Made by a program: the position numbers and the translations under genes
The notes under the pieces: model-generated
Databases searched by the model: none
The model's input: only the letters and a program-made list of their open reading frames with translations
Told to the model about the DNA's origin: nothing
In this document: one piece after another, positions 46,722 through 59,312 of the stretch
Numbering within the stretch: position 1 is the first letter of the stretch
Layout of the letters: each line of letters begins with the position of its first letter
From: Trichosphaerium sp. ATCC 40318
Lineage: Eukaryota > Discosea > Flabellinia > Trichosidae
Reading direction: 5' to 3'
Assembly: GCA_038496445.1 (NCBI GenBank)
Contig: JALMLS010000204.1
Span: 62,001 to 126,000, forward strand
DNA: 64,000 nt

Positions 46722-47361
46722 CGTCAGTGGACGTGGAAGCCAATCTATGAATAAAAAAAATAAACGACTTAGACACAGCTTGTTAAGGAACCACTAATTT
46801 GGTCTTAGACGCTACATCAGAACTGTTTAGCGTGCAAATAGTTGTCCTAGTAGACTAGGTACGAATACTGTTTCCTATGAAGTGCACGTGACTTTTCTTT
46901 GTTTTACACCAAGCGTCATGCATGTAGTTTTGATAAGTCGCTGTCTATTGTCGTACCAGTGTATTGTCTGGTACCTTTGAGGGTCTAAAACTTCGTACTT
47001 TCAAAGTCAAGCTGTTTATTTTTAACTTATCTGAAAGTACATCTGGTTGAGGTCACGACCCGAAAACAACGCTGCATGCAGAAGCTATTAAAGCCATCAT
47101 CTAGGAATGCCTTCAGAGGTCCGATATGAAGGGCATGGTATTAACGTAGCGTAAATCTCGTGGTAAGGATTTACATCAAAAAATAGATTTAAACCTAAGT
47201 ACAGTTAGGTATAATACTCTGTGCGGATGAGAAGGAGAAAAAATGTAAGTACGGAAGAATTGAAGGTACTAAACGACCTCCCGAAAACAAACGTAAACAT
47301 AACATCTATAGAGATTCCACAAGTTACAAGATGAAAGTCAGCAAAGGTTTAACTTGTCAAT
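46722..47361. other. intergenic
   Basis: 640 bp upstream of ATG16, containing the CACGTG at 46885-46890. I find no exon or RNA gene. Confidence 0.35.
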
Positions 47362-47790
47362 TCAAATAGGCACGCTACTTTTTTCAAAACAATGCAACCA
47401 AGGGCTCGCTTTAACATTGTCTAATGTTGAAGCTTGCTGTACAAAGCCCGTTGAGTATTCTTTGGGTGCTGTTATGTAAACAGCTTTGTATATCGTTGCG
47501 TTAGTGTGGTATTGTTCGAGCTTTCTTGGTACACCAAAAGTAACATAAAATTCGGCTACGGAAAGTCGACCGTAATTTAGTTATTTGGTGCTATTGCAGG
47601 GCAAACCGACCTTAGAAGAACGTAGTTAGAGCAAAGCATCTGCGGGTGGAACGTTCGTAGCAACAACAGTACCGGATAGCACGACCACAACAGCTTGATC
47701 TAATTTTTTGAAGAAATTGCTTGTGCCATCTCCTGACAGTGTTTAGAAGCTTTTGTAACATCGTGCCAGATGCAACCTTCGTTGTAGAAA
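47362..47790 (-). CDS. possible small gene, unknown
   Basis: The best piece is a minus-strand open stretch at 47362-47570 reading EFYVTFGVPRKLEQYHTNA, IYKAVYITAPKEYSTGFVQQ, ending SSVPI and TGA 47364-47362, with protein-like composition. Upstream, frames containing SNFFKKLDQAVVVVLSGTVV and a possible start (MFSTTKVASGTML, near 47794) could be earlier exons, but no junction set joins them cleanly. It could be a real short gene or a decayed one. Confidence 0.3.
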
Positions 47791-47829
47791 ACATACGAGG
47801 AGTTTTTGCGAACGGAGCAAACCGTTATG

Positions 47830-48364
47830 TCAAGCAATGTATACGTTAAACATTCTATTGTCAGAACAACTTTTTCATTGTACCAACAGCTTGTACATCA
47901 ATAAACGACGGAGTCGTAGTACAATTCTTGTGTATCTGTACTTTTTGTTTTGGGAATTGACCCGGATTATCGACAAAAAAGATTAATGATAATCACGTTT
48001 TCAGTTCGTCGTTAGTCATAACCTGAACAATTTCTATGCCTCAATAATTGATAAAGTGGATGCCATGGCGAATCAAATATTTGTTGTTTTTACAATGTTC
48101 TCATAGTGATTAGAAAATTAGGCATAAAAATGAGAACGATACTTTTTTGTAGATAATCCGGTCAATTCCTTGCGGATTCTAAAATGTTCACAAGATAACT
48201 CACCCGCATGAAAGAATGAAAACATGCTGGATGGCTTCAAAACTGGTAATGGAAGGCTAGTTTTGTAGGAAAAAAACAGGAATAGTATTTGATACAAAGT
48301 CACGAATTAGTAACTTGAAGTGAAAGGTGAAAAGCTCTCACTCACTGAGTGAAAGGTTGCATAT
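47830..48364. other. intergenic
   Basis: About 535 bp between the doubtful gene and the 3' end of the arylsulfatase gene. No supported feature. Confidence 0.35.
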
Positions 48365-50761
48365 TTATTCAACAAAAGGACCCCAGTATCCGTTATACTT
48401 GCCAAGAGCATCTTCACATGCTTTTGGTGATACCTTACCTCTGCGAGGGCTAAATACTGATGCTTGAGCTGTTTTTAGGTGGGTATGCATTTCAGCAAGT
48501 ACTGCAGGTTCCTGACTTGCCAGATTAACGTGTTCAGTTGGATCTTTAAAACAAGTCAGTCAAAATTGATACTTGAACGAATTGTCGTTTACCATTCTTA
48601 ATATTGAAGAGGCAACCGCCGGTTCCACATGGCAGATGGTGGGCTTCTGATTGCCAGTCTGTAGTAATGTTAGGGTACTGTGGACCCGTCCAAGAATCTT
48701 GACTTATTGCACCAACAAGGAGCTATAAAATTTAGTTCATTACTTTACTAAAGTAACTGTTACCTTCCATTCTCCAACTATTATGCCGTTAACTATTGTA
48801 GGTGTCATACTACCAACATGCGAGGGAGGATCTGGACTTCCCAGGGGAATTATATTACGTGGACTTGTCGTAGTTTGTCCGGATAAAAGAGGCCACATGT
48901 TGAAGGAGTCGATTGGAGGTAATTTTGCTATACAAAGCTTAGAAAAGACTAATGACTTACTGTTACAGTTACCTTTAGCAGCTTTTTCATCCGTAGGATC
49001 AACACCTGCTATAGCACAGAATGTAGCGTACCAATCCCATCCACATATGTATCCTTCTTCCTTAGTTCCTCTTCGTTCTTTTGGAATCTACTTTGTTTAA
49101 ACAATAGTACAGAATCTCGCGAATTTGATTTTGTATGCGTACTAGACCTCCAGATACAAAGGCGTTGACTCTTACGCCTCCTTCAAAATTACTCAACTTT
49201 CCTCCTCTGAGTGGCCAATTATTACCTCCAGCAGAACCTTACAAGGTGTTAAAATCAAGCTAGAAATAAAGACCATTTTGTTGTTTTTACCATTGTTATA
49301 GATTGGTCCTCCGTTATCTGATGACATTACAATCAATGTATCTTCAAACATTCCTTTTTCTTTTAGCTTATCTACTATCATACCAATACGGGAATCAATA
49401 AAGTTTACCATAGCCTGTTTAAATGTCACAATACGAAACTACAGGGAAGAGAAAGATCGCGCACGTGGTACATTTGTCTTGGTTTTTTGTCGATAAACGA
49501 GAACTTGTCGACGTACTCTTGAGGTACCTTTGAGTATATTGGTGAATAAGGGCATTCTTAAATCATGGTATCTTACCTGTAGAGGTTCGTGAATAGAGTG
49601 AGGTGCCCAGAATAGGAAGAGAGGGGTTGAAGGATCATGATTATCCACAACGTCAAAAACATATTGTTCAAATAACTGATCTTCGTAAACGCAATCGCTT
49701 GCTTGATTACTCTGACTGCATGTTTTTGGATTAGTAAGTGCACGTGCTGGCTCATCGGTATGCCACAAATCTACAATATCTTCGTTTGAACACCGACTAA
49801 TGTTATACCTGCAGTACCATTAGGAATAACACGTGTAACAAAGTTGCAAATATCTACTCAAAAAGCCGCCGACTCTTTTTTTTACACAAGAACGTACTTC
49901 CAGTAGTCGTTATCGTGGTGAAAGTAATGAAGACTTGTTTGATATCCTCTTCCACGAGGAGAATGATCAGGTGTTGCCTACATTGTAGAAGTTAAATTCA
50001 AAAGTTTGTACTTGTACGAAGCTATACCATGCCAGCGTCCCTAGGATCGTTTAACAGTTTGATACTTATGAACTATTCCGTACCATTTCCCCGCCATGTG
50101 AGTAGCATAACCGGCACTCTTCATCTTTTCAGCAATGCCCGTCATGTTCCTTGGAATGCCTTGAAAACCAGAAACAGGATCGGTAGCATTGTAGAAGGTT
50201 GGTGGGATATTTAACACATTGACGTGGATAGGATTTCTTCCTGATTGTATAGCAGAACGGGTTGGAGAGCAGTACTATGTCAATTGGTTTATCAAAAGCA
50301 AGAAGAAAAACATGTGCGCAAAAAAAAAGAAAAGCATCGGAAAAGTAGGGCGAAAAGTAACATACCTTGAACACGTAATGTCTATCTAATTCTATGCCTT
50401 CAGCAACTAATGCATCCATGTTAGGTGTCTGAACCTCTTTAGTGGGAGGGTCCCTATTAGTATGACGTTAGCGTTTGACATGATAAAGTGCTAGCTCGCT
50501 AGTAATAACAAATCTTTGTAAAAAACAGAAACTACGAAAAGTTGCCCAACGTTTGGTTTTGGAAAGGGTTTTTTGGAAAGGGTTTTTTGGAAAGGGTCAC
50601 AAGATAAAGTCCGTTTTGATAAAACACTGTACGTACCTGTGGTAACCAACATTGGCCCAACCGTAATCGTCTATTAAAATGAATACCACGTGTGGCTTTG
50701 GAGGCTTTTGCGCATAACTTGATAATACCAGTAGTGCTAATAGAACTAGTACGACACGCAT
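48365..50761 (-). CDS. secreted arylsulfatase (ARSB-like)
   Basis: About ten exons from ATG 50761. Signal peptide (MRVVLVLLALLVLSSYAQ), then the metal-binding start HVVFILIDDYGWANVGYH, PNMDALVAEGIELDRHYV, and the sulfatase signature C-S-P-T-R-S-A-I-Q-S-G-R, whose Cys is converted to formylglycine. AGKWHVG, FLFWAPHSIHEPLQVP and SSDNGGP supply the remaining active-site residues; the C-terminal part has GGNNWPLRGGK and FEGGVRV, then WKLLVGAISQDSW and CLFNIKNDPTE. All expected catalytic residues are present. It hydrolyses sulfate esters, probably of glycans, in lysosome-like compartments or outside the cell. Confidence 0.92.
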
Positions 50762-51199
50762 TTTTTTTTTGATTCCGCGATTGCTTGTGCTGTGTTCGAA
50801 AAGGTCAATTGATTTTCACGCTTAAGTCCAAGCTATTCAAAATCATTGGGTTTTATTTGCTGAATAACGGTAAGGTATATTGATCTACACATTTTCAAAT
50901 TATACTCACATGATAATCAATCTGGAGTTAGCGAAACGTTCTACAATAATTTTTACTGCTTAATATCAATCAAAAGCTAGGGATAAAAGTTCTATTTTTT
51001 TTAGTGATTGACCAGTTGGCACTTGAGGTGCAGTAGCACGCTGATTGATGCTTGATATACCCTCAAGTGTGTTCCTATGATTACATACTAGTTCTTATTA
51101 GACACAGCCTTGCTCTGGTAGCAAGGTTTGTCGTCAATCTACCTCACAGAATTAGGGGTAAACTATTCTACGTAATATTCCGCAACTTAAGGACATACA
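50762..51199. other. intergenic
   Basis: 438 bp, AT-rich, upstream of the arylsulfatase. A triplicated 14-mer GGTTTTTTGGAAAG at 50550-50600 lies just inside the first intron of that gene rather than here. No gene seen. Confidence 0.35.
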
Positions 51200-51373
51200 A
51201 TGTTAGGAATGTACGTACTGATTAGTGGTATTTATTTCTTGATGGGGATGCTCATATACACCGTTAACGTACTGTGCAAGGTAATGACATGTTGTTAATT
51301 ATCAAATACAGCATATAACAAAAAAATGTAGAGATCTAATGGCTCTATTCGCGGAAAGAAATGTAAGGCCTGA
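51200..51373 (+). CDS. possible 40-residue single-pass membrane peptide
   Basis: ATG 51200 reads MLGMYVLISGIYFLMGMLIY TVNVLCK (one membrane helix), followed by a well-formed intron (GTAATG...ATGTAG, about 48 nt) and a short basic exon RSNGSIRGKKCKA with TGA 51371-51373. Splice signals and topology are plausible, but there is no homology support. It may be a micropeptide gene or chance. Confidence 0.25.
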
Positions 51374-51661
51374 GTTACTTGGTGCAATAATGGATAATGG
51401 TAAAATTTACTACTGGTACAACTTGCACTGAACACTGAGAATACACTGAAACAGAAAAGAATAAATTAAACAATATTGAGTAGATACTCTTGAAATCTCT
51501 TTGTTCCAGATATAATAGAATATCTACGCTTGATTTGAACCACAATTCTACTGCTGCAAAAGTCTCCGTTTAACTGGTATTGTCAGTTTCAGTCAAGCTA
51601 GGCATTAACATGTGATTTTTGAAATAAAGGAAATAAATTCTAAATCCTGACCACCCAAATC

Positions 51662-52957
51662 ATGAATTTCTATGGCGTTTCAATTGAGCAAGCGATTAAA
51701 TACTATAGTGAGAACCACAAAGAAGCTTACAATAACCTTGTTGTTGAACAACCTCAAATATTCGTAAAACACGTGAAAAGGATTCTAGATCTCAAATACG
51801 CGTCTTGTACAACAACTTGATGATTTTATTCTGAAATCAAAGGATACCATCGCTGATAGGACCACTAAAGCGACCAATGTAACTTCATCACAACGGCGTC
51901 TGAATTTTTCTTTCCCAAATCGCACAGTACGAAATGCCTAAACAGTGTTTGTTACTTACGGAAATTAAACAGGGCACTAGCAACAGCGCACAAAGAACAA
52001 ACAGATATTCTTGATCTCCCAGCCGAAGTAATTTCAAGCATTTTAAATCAAACACGTGGGATTTCAAGATTCGCTGTTGCTCAATCATGTCGTATGATGG
52101 CTGATATCATTCACGATATTGTTGGATAAGTGTCTCTCTTCAGCAAAAGATATTTTGAGGATTCGAGAGTACAACGGCATCAAGAAAAACAGTATGATAA
52201 GCCTGACACGCACACAGACACTGACCGCTCTTCTCAATGGCTGCCGCAAAGTTAGTTATCACGTACGCTTGATGTCACCCCAGCCGATATAGAAGCACTT
52301 GCAGGTGTTCATACAATTGATTTATCTGAGTGTCCACGTGTTAACAATAACCATATCAAAGCATTGAAAGGTGTTCATACTATAGATATTACTAGATGTA
52401 AACGAGTTACTGATGAAGGTATCAAAGCTTTGAAAGATGTTCATAGCATTTGCCTTTATGGAACTTTTGTTACAGATGAAGGCATTAAAGCGCTAAAAAA
52501 TGTTCATACAATCAACCTTGGTCGTACAAGCGTCACAGATGAGGGTGTCAGAGCATTAAGTGGAGTTCATACTATATTTCTTGAAGCTAATCCAGTGACA
52601 GATGAAGGTGTCAAAGCACTAAAAGATGTTCACAAAATTAGCCTTTTCAACTGTTGACTAGTTACTGATGAAGGCGTCAAAGCATTAAAAGATGTTCATA
52701 CTGTTTCACTACATTTTATTGATGTTACTGATGAAGGCGTCAAAGCACTAAAAGATGTCCATACTATTAATCTCAGAGGCTGTAAACATGTCACAGATGA
52801 AGGTATAGCAGGATTAACAGGTGTTCACATCATTAGCCTTGGCGGTATTGCAGTTACAGCAGAAGGTATCAGGGCTCTTGAAGATGCTAATACAAATTGC
52901 TCCATTCGCTTACTCCAATCATGTGAGGTATTCTGCTTGGCCTCAATACTAGACTAA
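51662..52957 (+). pseudogene. F-box/LRR pseudogene, close copy of the gene at 29375
   Basis: Nearly identical in nucleotides to the gene at 29375-30805 from its ATG (MNFYGVSIEQAIKYYSENHK) onward, but broken. Breaks: a 2-bp deletion near 51793 (GATCTCAAAT where the intact gene has GATCTCTCAAAT); a deletion after IVG near 52126 that creates a stop; further short indels near 52250; and an in-frame TGA at about 52656. About ten LRR units remain recognisable. Inverted relative to its source, about 21 kb away. Confidence 0.85.
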
Positions 52958-53428
52958 GTCTGCTATTAATACACGTGATAAATTGTACTTTTTTCGAAGT
53001 TAACCATGAAACAGTCTTTTACTTTTTTGTTCAAAGAAGTCATTCTTGTCCTACCACAAGTAACAATTATGATTGTTCATACGCAAAAGTATACTAAATA
53101 TCGTAATCTCCATGATTCACATAAATAGTAAACACGTGATACTAACACTGTGTAAGTTACACAAAAAAACAACATTCAAGGTATTGCACTAGTTACAGGT
53201 TAATTTAAGCGCTTAATTTGTTGTTAGTGAGCAACAGACAAGTTGCACAAAATAAAATCAGACTCCTTTTTTTTTGTGTAAAAATTTTTTTACACGCTGT
53301 ACATTCTTTTACAATTTTCTTTTGTACAAAAAAAAGTTTAGCATCGTGCTTTCAAGGGTTCAGTCAATCCGTTAATGACCGGTTTATGACCCTAAATACG
53401 CTGCCAAACACACACTAAACACTTGGTA
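52958..53428. other. intergenic
   Basis: 471 bp with two CACGTGAT motifs (52972, 53132) and AT-rich sequence. No gene seen. Confidence 0.35.
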
Positions 53429-56400
53429 CTAACTAGTAAACATAGCACCATCACGCCATGTTGAAGCACTACTACTGCCTTCATTTGAAGGTTGCTGATA
53501 AGAAAAAGCTTGAGTCAAACATTGTGTCAACTCTTTTAAACCATCCTCTCCTTGTAAAACCATTTGTAGTATCTCTATACCACTATCAGAATCTTCAAGT
53601 AGTTTTTCACAGTTTGATAATAACCAATCAAGACAGTATTTTTTTAGACCATCAGAGTTGTAAGCGCTAGCCAATTGAAAAATCTTTAACACCTGAAGAA
53701 AAAATAAGAAAGAAGAAAAAAATTTGAAAGTAAGGAGGTTCGCTTGTGCTTCTCGTACCGTTTCCTTAGTGATGGCTTTAGATAAGTAATCCTCTGCATG
53801 ACGTTTTATTTTCTCAAGCTGGTATCTATCAGCAGCCATAAGTAGATTAACAGCCTCGTCTCTTGACTGAATTTTGATGCCATTTGTATGTAAAAATTCC
53901 ATGAGTTTATAAAAGATCTCGTATTCAATATCTTGCACTGGAATCTCATGATCACGTGATTCTCTCATTCCGGTTAAAAACAGTTTTTTAAAGTATTCTG
54001 AACGAGCAACAAGAATAAATTTAGATGCGTATATGCTCTTCCCTTCAACAATGAACTTGACGTCTGACACCTTTTTTTACAATAAATAAAATAACTTTCA
54101 GGTTTCATTTACGGCGTACCTCTGGTTTATTAAACCATGATTTATATTCATCATTAATATGTGGTATTACTTGATTTGACAGGTTAGACATTGGAGACAT
54201 ATCTAATAGTGTAAATCAGCAAGGTTTGAAGAACACAAAAAACCATTGTCCGCATTATTGTGGATATTTATCCTTACCAACCATAAGGCAGTGTACTGAT
54301 TTTAAAGCCTTAACAAAATGGTCTGGTTCTTTTAAAAGGTCCATGAGGTATTGAATGCCTAAAATAAAGAGAAAAATTAACAAAACCTAAGGTACATTCC
54401 ATGTAAGCATTACCTTTCTTCTCAATAAACACAAAATATTTTTCTGCTTTAGAACTCTCTAAAATCAAGCATTAACAACTAACGTTCTATTTCTTTCTTA
54501 TAACATACTCTTCGTAAGATAGGGTAATGTAAGCGCAGCATTAACACGTAAGTTTTCATCTCTCATGTCCAAACAACAAGCAATCTGACGAACTTAACCG
54601 TGAATGTTAGTTGGACTGTTTTATATTTTAAACGAATAACTCACCTGCTTTCTCTAGACGTTCTAGAATATCTGTAGCTCTGCTACTAATAGTCTCATGC
54701 ATCATAGATTGTAGTGAAAATAATGTAGGTACTGCACCAGCTTTAACAAGCTCGAAAACAAAATAACCTGGACACCGTTCTAAAGAAAAAAATATGAGCT
54801 AATAAAAGAGCAATGTTAGTCTGTTACCATATTTACTGCAGCTGTTGAGTATTCCTGTCGCAAACTCAAGTATAGGTGACTTCTTTGTCTCTAAAGCTTG
54901 TATAATGTACGAAAGTCCAAGCTGCGCTACAAGGCCACAATACTTATCTAAAACAACGAATTAATAACCTGTAAGATTTTGAGCTTATTGAAAAATGACG
55001 TACTTATCACTGTAACGTTGTAAATCCCACGTAAAGCACGTTGTATTATTTTATCATTATCAGATCGTAGCAACATTAAAAATCGTAGTAGACCTCCATG
55101 TTCAACAATCAACTCCGCACATCTCGCTGTAAAAGACATTTAAAAAAAATGATCAAAAAAAAAAGTTCAAACTTACAGAAACAAGCAAGATTTGCGACAG
55201 AAGCAGCTGCATAAACGACTTGTTGGTCCATATCAGAGTTTAATAATTGTAACAGCCTAAGAAATAATAAATAAACTATGCAGCACAACCAAAAACACGT
55301 GCCTAGGCAAGGCACCACGATCCAAGTAAAAATTACAATTTTGCTCTAAAAACCAGGTAAGAAAGAAACAGGAGCGATAAGAACAAAAAAAAAAAGAACA
55401 AGTGTGATGTGACACGCTATAAAATAGCGAACCAAAAAAAAAAAAAAAACTGTACCGTGAAATAACATGTATAATAAAACACCACTAGCAGCACGGACAA
55501 CATCAGGGTTATCAGAATATAACCTAGATATTAACGGTGGCATTACACCCTCAGCTGTCATTTCATCTATTTTACCATCAAGTGCGCCTTCATTGCCTAT
55601 GTTTTAATTTGTGAAACTAAAGTACTTGGCAAAAGTCGTACCACTTCCGTAAAGACCATGTAATAATAAGTTTAGCGAGTTAGCAACAGTGATTACAATC
55701 TCTTCGCTAGGAGACTTTAACAGTGTTACTAATACAGGTAATACATCTCCTTCGACAATAGTAGATGCATGTGCCTCTTTAAAGAGAAAGTAAGAAAACT
55801 GTCGTAATAATAAAAACAAGGTTCTATCAAAGAAAGAACTTCCAAAAAAAAACCCAAGATAACGCCGAAAAATTAGTACCATCTTTAGCAAGCTTTCCAA
55901 GACATTGAGCCGCTTCTAGTACAACTTCATTGTTTGTAGAACGTAAGTGTAATGTAAGAAGCTGTAATCCACCACTTTTTATGATTGCTTCGCGTGTGAG
56001 TGCTGTTGGGAAGTGAGTTTAACAAATTAGGGTCAAATTGGAAATAAAAAATAAAAAAAGCAGTTTCTTTAAGTTGTACACCTTCCAAACGAACTAAAAA
56101 CTCTTTGTAAAATTATTGTCGAGGTCTATAAGTCGCTGGTATGGCTTTGTTAGGTATTTTAGGGTTTTTCTTTTAAAGACAAACCGAGATTATACTATTG
56201 GTGGTATAACGTTTTAGGCGTTTGCGTACGTGTTTTACAGATAGTATTGAGTGTTATGAGTGTAACGTGATTTAGTTCAGAGTTTGAAGCCCGTAATTGT
56301 GATAATACAAGTGGCAGCGCGTCGTGAGTAGCAAAGAACTCCAGTATTTTATCTTATGTGGTTTAGTTTGTTGTTTGTAAAAACGTTGCGTTTTGGTGAA

Positions 56401-56741
56401 GTATTAAACGCATTTATAGTATTATAGCGTACCGCTGGCTTGTTTGCAAAGCTGGTTGATATTTTGTAGCGCTTCGAGCTTAGCAGTAACACTGGCGTTC
56501 TCTAGTGTTAGTATATTATCCAAAAGACCTACAATGAACATTACTGGGCATTTATTTGCATGAATTGCAGTTTTAATTATTTGTCACCGTAGGAGTACGT
56601 ACTTGTGTTCAGGCGTGACTCATTTTGTCTCCTCATATTGTAGTCAGTTGCTGGTGGATCAACATCCTCATCCATTGCGCTAGGCGGTTGCGATTCGGCA
56701 CCGCAATGCTCCGCCACGCCACGGGACTTCGTTGTGTTCAT
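53429..56741 (-). CDS. armadillo-repeat and BTB-domain protein
   Basis: About twelve exons from an in-frame ATG at 56741 (MNTTKSRGVAEHCG...; the open frame extends further upstream but without another ATG). After an acidic start, ARM-type repeats run across the exons: LPVLVTLLKSPSEEIVITVA, MPPLISRLYSDNPDVVRAAS, LLNSDMDQQVVYAAASVANLA, LLRSDNDKIIQRALRGIYNV. The last part is a BTB domain (SDVKFIVEGKSIYASKFILV, SEYFKKLFLTGMRES, VNLLMAADRYQLEKIK) with a BACK-like tail. ARM/BTB proteins such as plant ABAP1 and animal ABTB2-like proteins are adaptors, often for CUL3 ubiquitin ligases. Its start is 80 bp from that of the RCC1-like gene on the other strand. Confidence 0.82.
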
Positions 56742-56821
56742 TAAAAAGTGGTTGTAAGTGTCACTTGTGGTTGCCGACTTAACACATCCCTGTAGAGTCG
56801 CTAAGTCGTTAAACAATCGCC
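56742..56821. promoter_or_regulatory. 80-bp shared divergent promoter region
   Basis: Only 80 bp separate the chosen ATG of the ARM/BTB gene (minus) and the ATG of the RCC1-like gene (plus), so the two must share promoter DNA or have 5' UTRs that overlap coding sequence. No CACGTG occurs here. Confidence 0.45.
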
Positions 56822-58857
56822 ATGCTACGGCGTGTGACTTGCTTTAGATCTAATAGCGCCGTAAAGAGAGGTATGTTCAGGTTTAAATTGTACCGAGGTT
56901 TTGTTGATTCCTGTAGGTGCTACAACTAATGTACGACGCGCCAAACGTGCGTATGCTAAAGCAGCACCTACAACATGTACGCAATACACTAAATTGCTTC
57001 TATTTACCCTCATAAAGATAAACATGCGCTCTATGCGATGGGTAGAGGCGATATGTATCAACTAGGCAATGAAGTTCAAATGGCGCAAACACACAAGCTT
57101 GAAAAAGTGTCAATGTGTGCGTATTGTTACAACTCTACCTCCTTGACATATACACCATTCTTAACTTAAAACACAGCCAACATAGAATCTGAACATCGAT
57201 TTATAAGCTTAAGCATAGCGTACCAACATGGTCTAGTGGTGACTCGTGCGTTTGTGACATTCTAAACAACACCACTCTAACAGATGCGTTTAGGTGATTT
57301 CAATATGTATGGATGGGGATCAAACAACCACGATCAAATAGGCAAGCTGCAAAGTATGTAGGTTATCAACGAACTAACTTGAGTTCACAGGGTTGCCTGA
57401 GATGCAATCTCTTCACGTGCCATATCCTACGAGATCCAGCATGTTAAAGGCAAGGGGAATAGAGCCACTTCGTGCACTTTGTGGAAGAAATCATACACTT
57501 GTTCTTGGGCGTAAGTTGCATAGTTTATCACGTGATTTTTTGTTTCAAACTTTTTTTTCCTTTTGTGCCTGTTCGGTTTGTTCACGTGAAAAAAACATAC
57601 CTCATAGTGTTTTATGTAACTTTATTGACAATAACACGTGGTACTTAGGTTATGGTGATTTATTCTCCTTTGGTAACACTGCTTTTGGACAACTTGGTAT
57701 TGGTATGTCACAGCACTGAGTACTGATTTTATGATTCTTATGAAGCCTTTTATCAATGCAGACAAACTTCAGAAAGAAGCTATTAATCGTGCGGAGAAGG
57801 TATTAATAGATGAACCTGTTATTGATTGTGATGTGGCACTAGATCATAATATTGCTCTTGGAGGTTAATTAAGAATATTTATTCATGTTTGTCATATTTA
57901 ACTTGTTTTGCAGCATCTGGTAAAGTTTACACTTGGGGTGTTAACTTTGAACAGAATCTGGGTCGTCATGTTGTTGACAAATGGGACGCAAAGCCAGGTG
58001 TGGTTAAGATTGGAAACGGAGATGATAAGGTAGTAAAAGTCAGAGTAGGCTATGATTCATCAGCTGTGATAACAGGTGACAAAGAAATAAGAATATCTCT
58101 CGTACCCTTTTCTTATATACTTATTAGAAAGTGGTGCCATGTGGGCATGGGGTATGGGCATGTTTTATAATTTGGGTAACAGTTATCGCGAGATACAAGA
58201 AATACCAGATAAAGTACGAGAATTGAGCCATAAAGTTATCAAAATTATTTTCAAAAAAAGTTGATTTTCTTTTACAGGTTGTTATCCCTGGTGAGCAACT
58301 TGTCGATGTTGGTTTCGGCGGAAGGCATGGTATTGGATTTACAAAATCAGGGAATGTGTATACTTGGGGAGATTGGGAAAACGGCAGATTAGGTTCAAAC
58401 ATTGCTCTTTCTCCTTTATCTTTGTGTTAATTTTGTATCAACAGGTCATGGAGATGATCATGCAGAGCCTGAACCAAGACTTGTAGAAGCACTAGAAGAT
58501 ATGGGTGTTGTAAAAGTTGTTGCTGGAGGTGCAAACAACTATGCTTTAACAAGTACGTCATAAACATCTGAATACATTCAAAAAAGAACAAAACAAAATA
58601 CGTTTGTTAACAATAATTGTAGAAAATGGTGAACTTTATGGTTGGGGAGATGCTGAAAGAGGTCAACAAGGTGCTGGATTTTATGACAGAGCACTACCAA
58701 CACGAATAAATGAAACAAGAGGTAGGAGAAAAGAACATCTTAATTTCACCCAAAAAAAAAAACAAATTATTTCTGACCATCTTTAGGAATGCGTGTACTT
58801 GATGTAGCTTGTTGTCAAGATACCGTACTTATTGCAGTTTACGAACCAGTATATTAG
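56822..58857 (+). CDS. RCC1-repeat protein, probably mitochondrial (RCC1L-like)
   Basis: About nine exons from ATG 56822 to TAG 58855-58857. The first about 35 residues are Arg/Ala/Ser-rich and free of acids (MLRRVTCFRSNSAVKRG, RRAKRAYAKAAPTT), a typical mitochondrial presequence. RCC1 blades follow: YAMGRGDMYQLGNEV, MYGWGSNNHDQIG, LFSFGNTAFGQLGIG, VYTWGVNFEQNLG, MWAWGMGMFYNLGN, VYTWGDWENGRLGHG, LYGWGDAERGQQGAG, each with the usual G-H-x-x-x-L-like strand (GRNHTLVLG, GGANNYALT). Mitochondrial RCC1L in animals acts in ribosome assembly; equivalence is inferred from the presequence and blade count. Confidence 0.82.
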
Positions 58858-59312
58858 GGTTTTCTGTAACAATACACAATAGTCCGAACACCGTCCAAAG
58901 AAAGAGCTAATGCTTTTTTTTCAATACTGTCCTCATTTATAGGACCTCTCTCTTCTGAATGTTTATTACTTCTACGACAAGCTATCACCGGCTTTATCAT
59001 TTTTCAGTGCTAATAGAGACCTTGTCTTGTAACATACAGTATGTCATGGAAAGAATTTGAACAATACTTGAAATCTTCGTTTAGAATTTAAAGGCTAACA
59101 CTGGAGAGTCGGCAAGCCTGACATCTAACAATGTCACAGTACAAAACAAAACATTACTGTTGTAAACGCGTGTATTTTTAAGTGATGAGTACAAACCCAT
59201 TAGCAAGCACCTCGCACATTACCAACTACTATGTACACAAATATCATTGTTTAATGATTGATTTTGTTATTCATTGTTGAAATTATTGAATTAGCGTCAA
59301 ATTTAATTTAAT
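58858..59312. other. intergenic between convergent genes
   Basis: 455 bp. AT-rich; no exon, tRNA or clear repeat. Confidence 0.4.
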
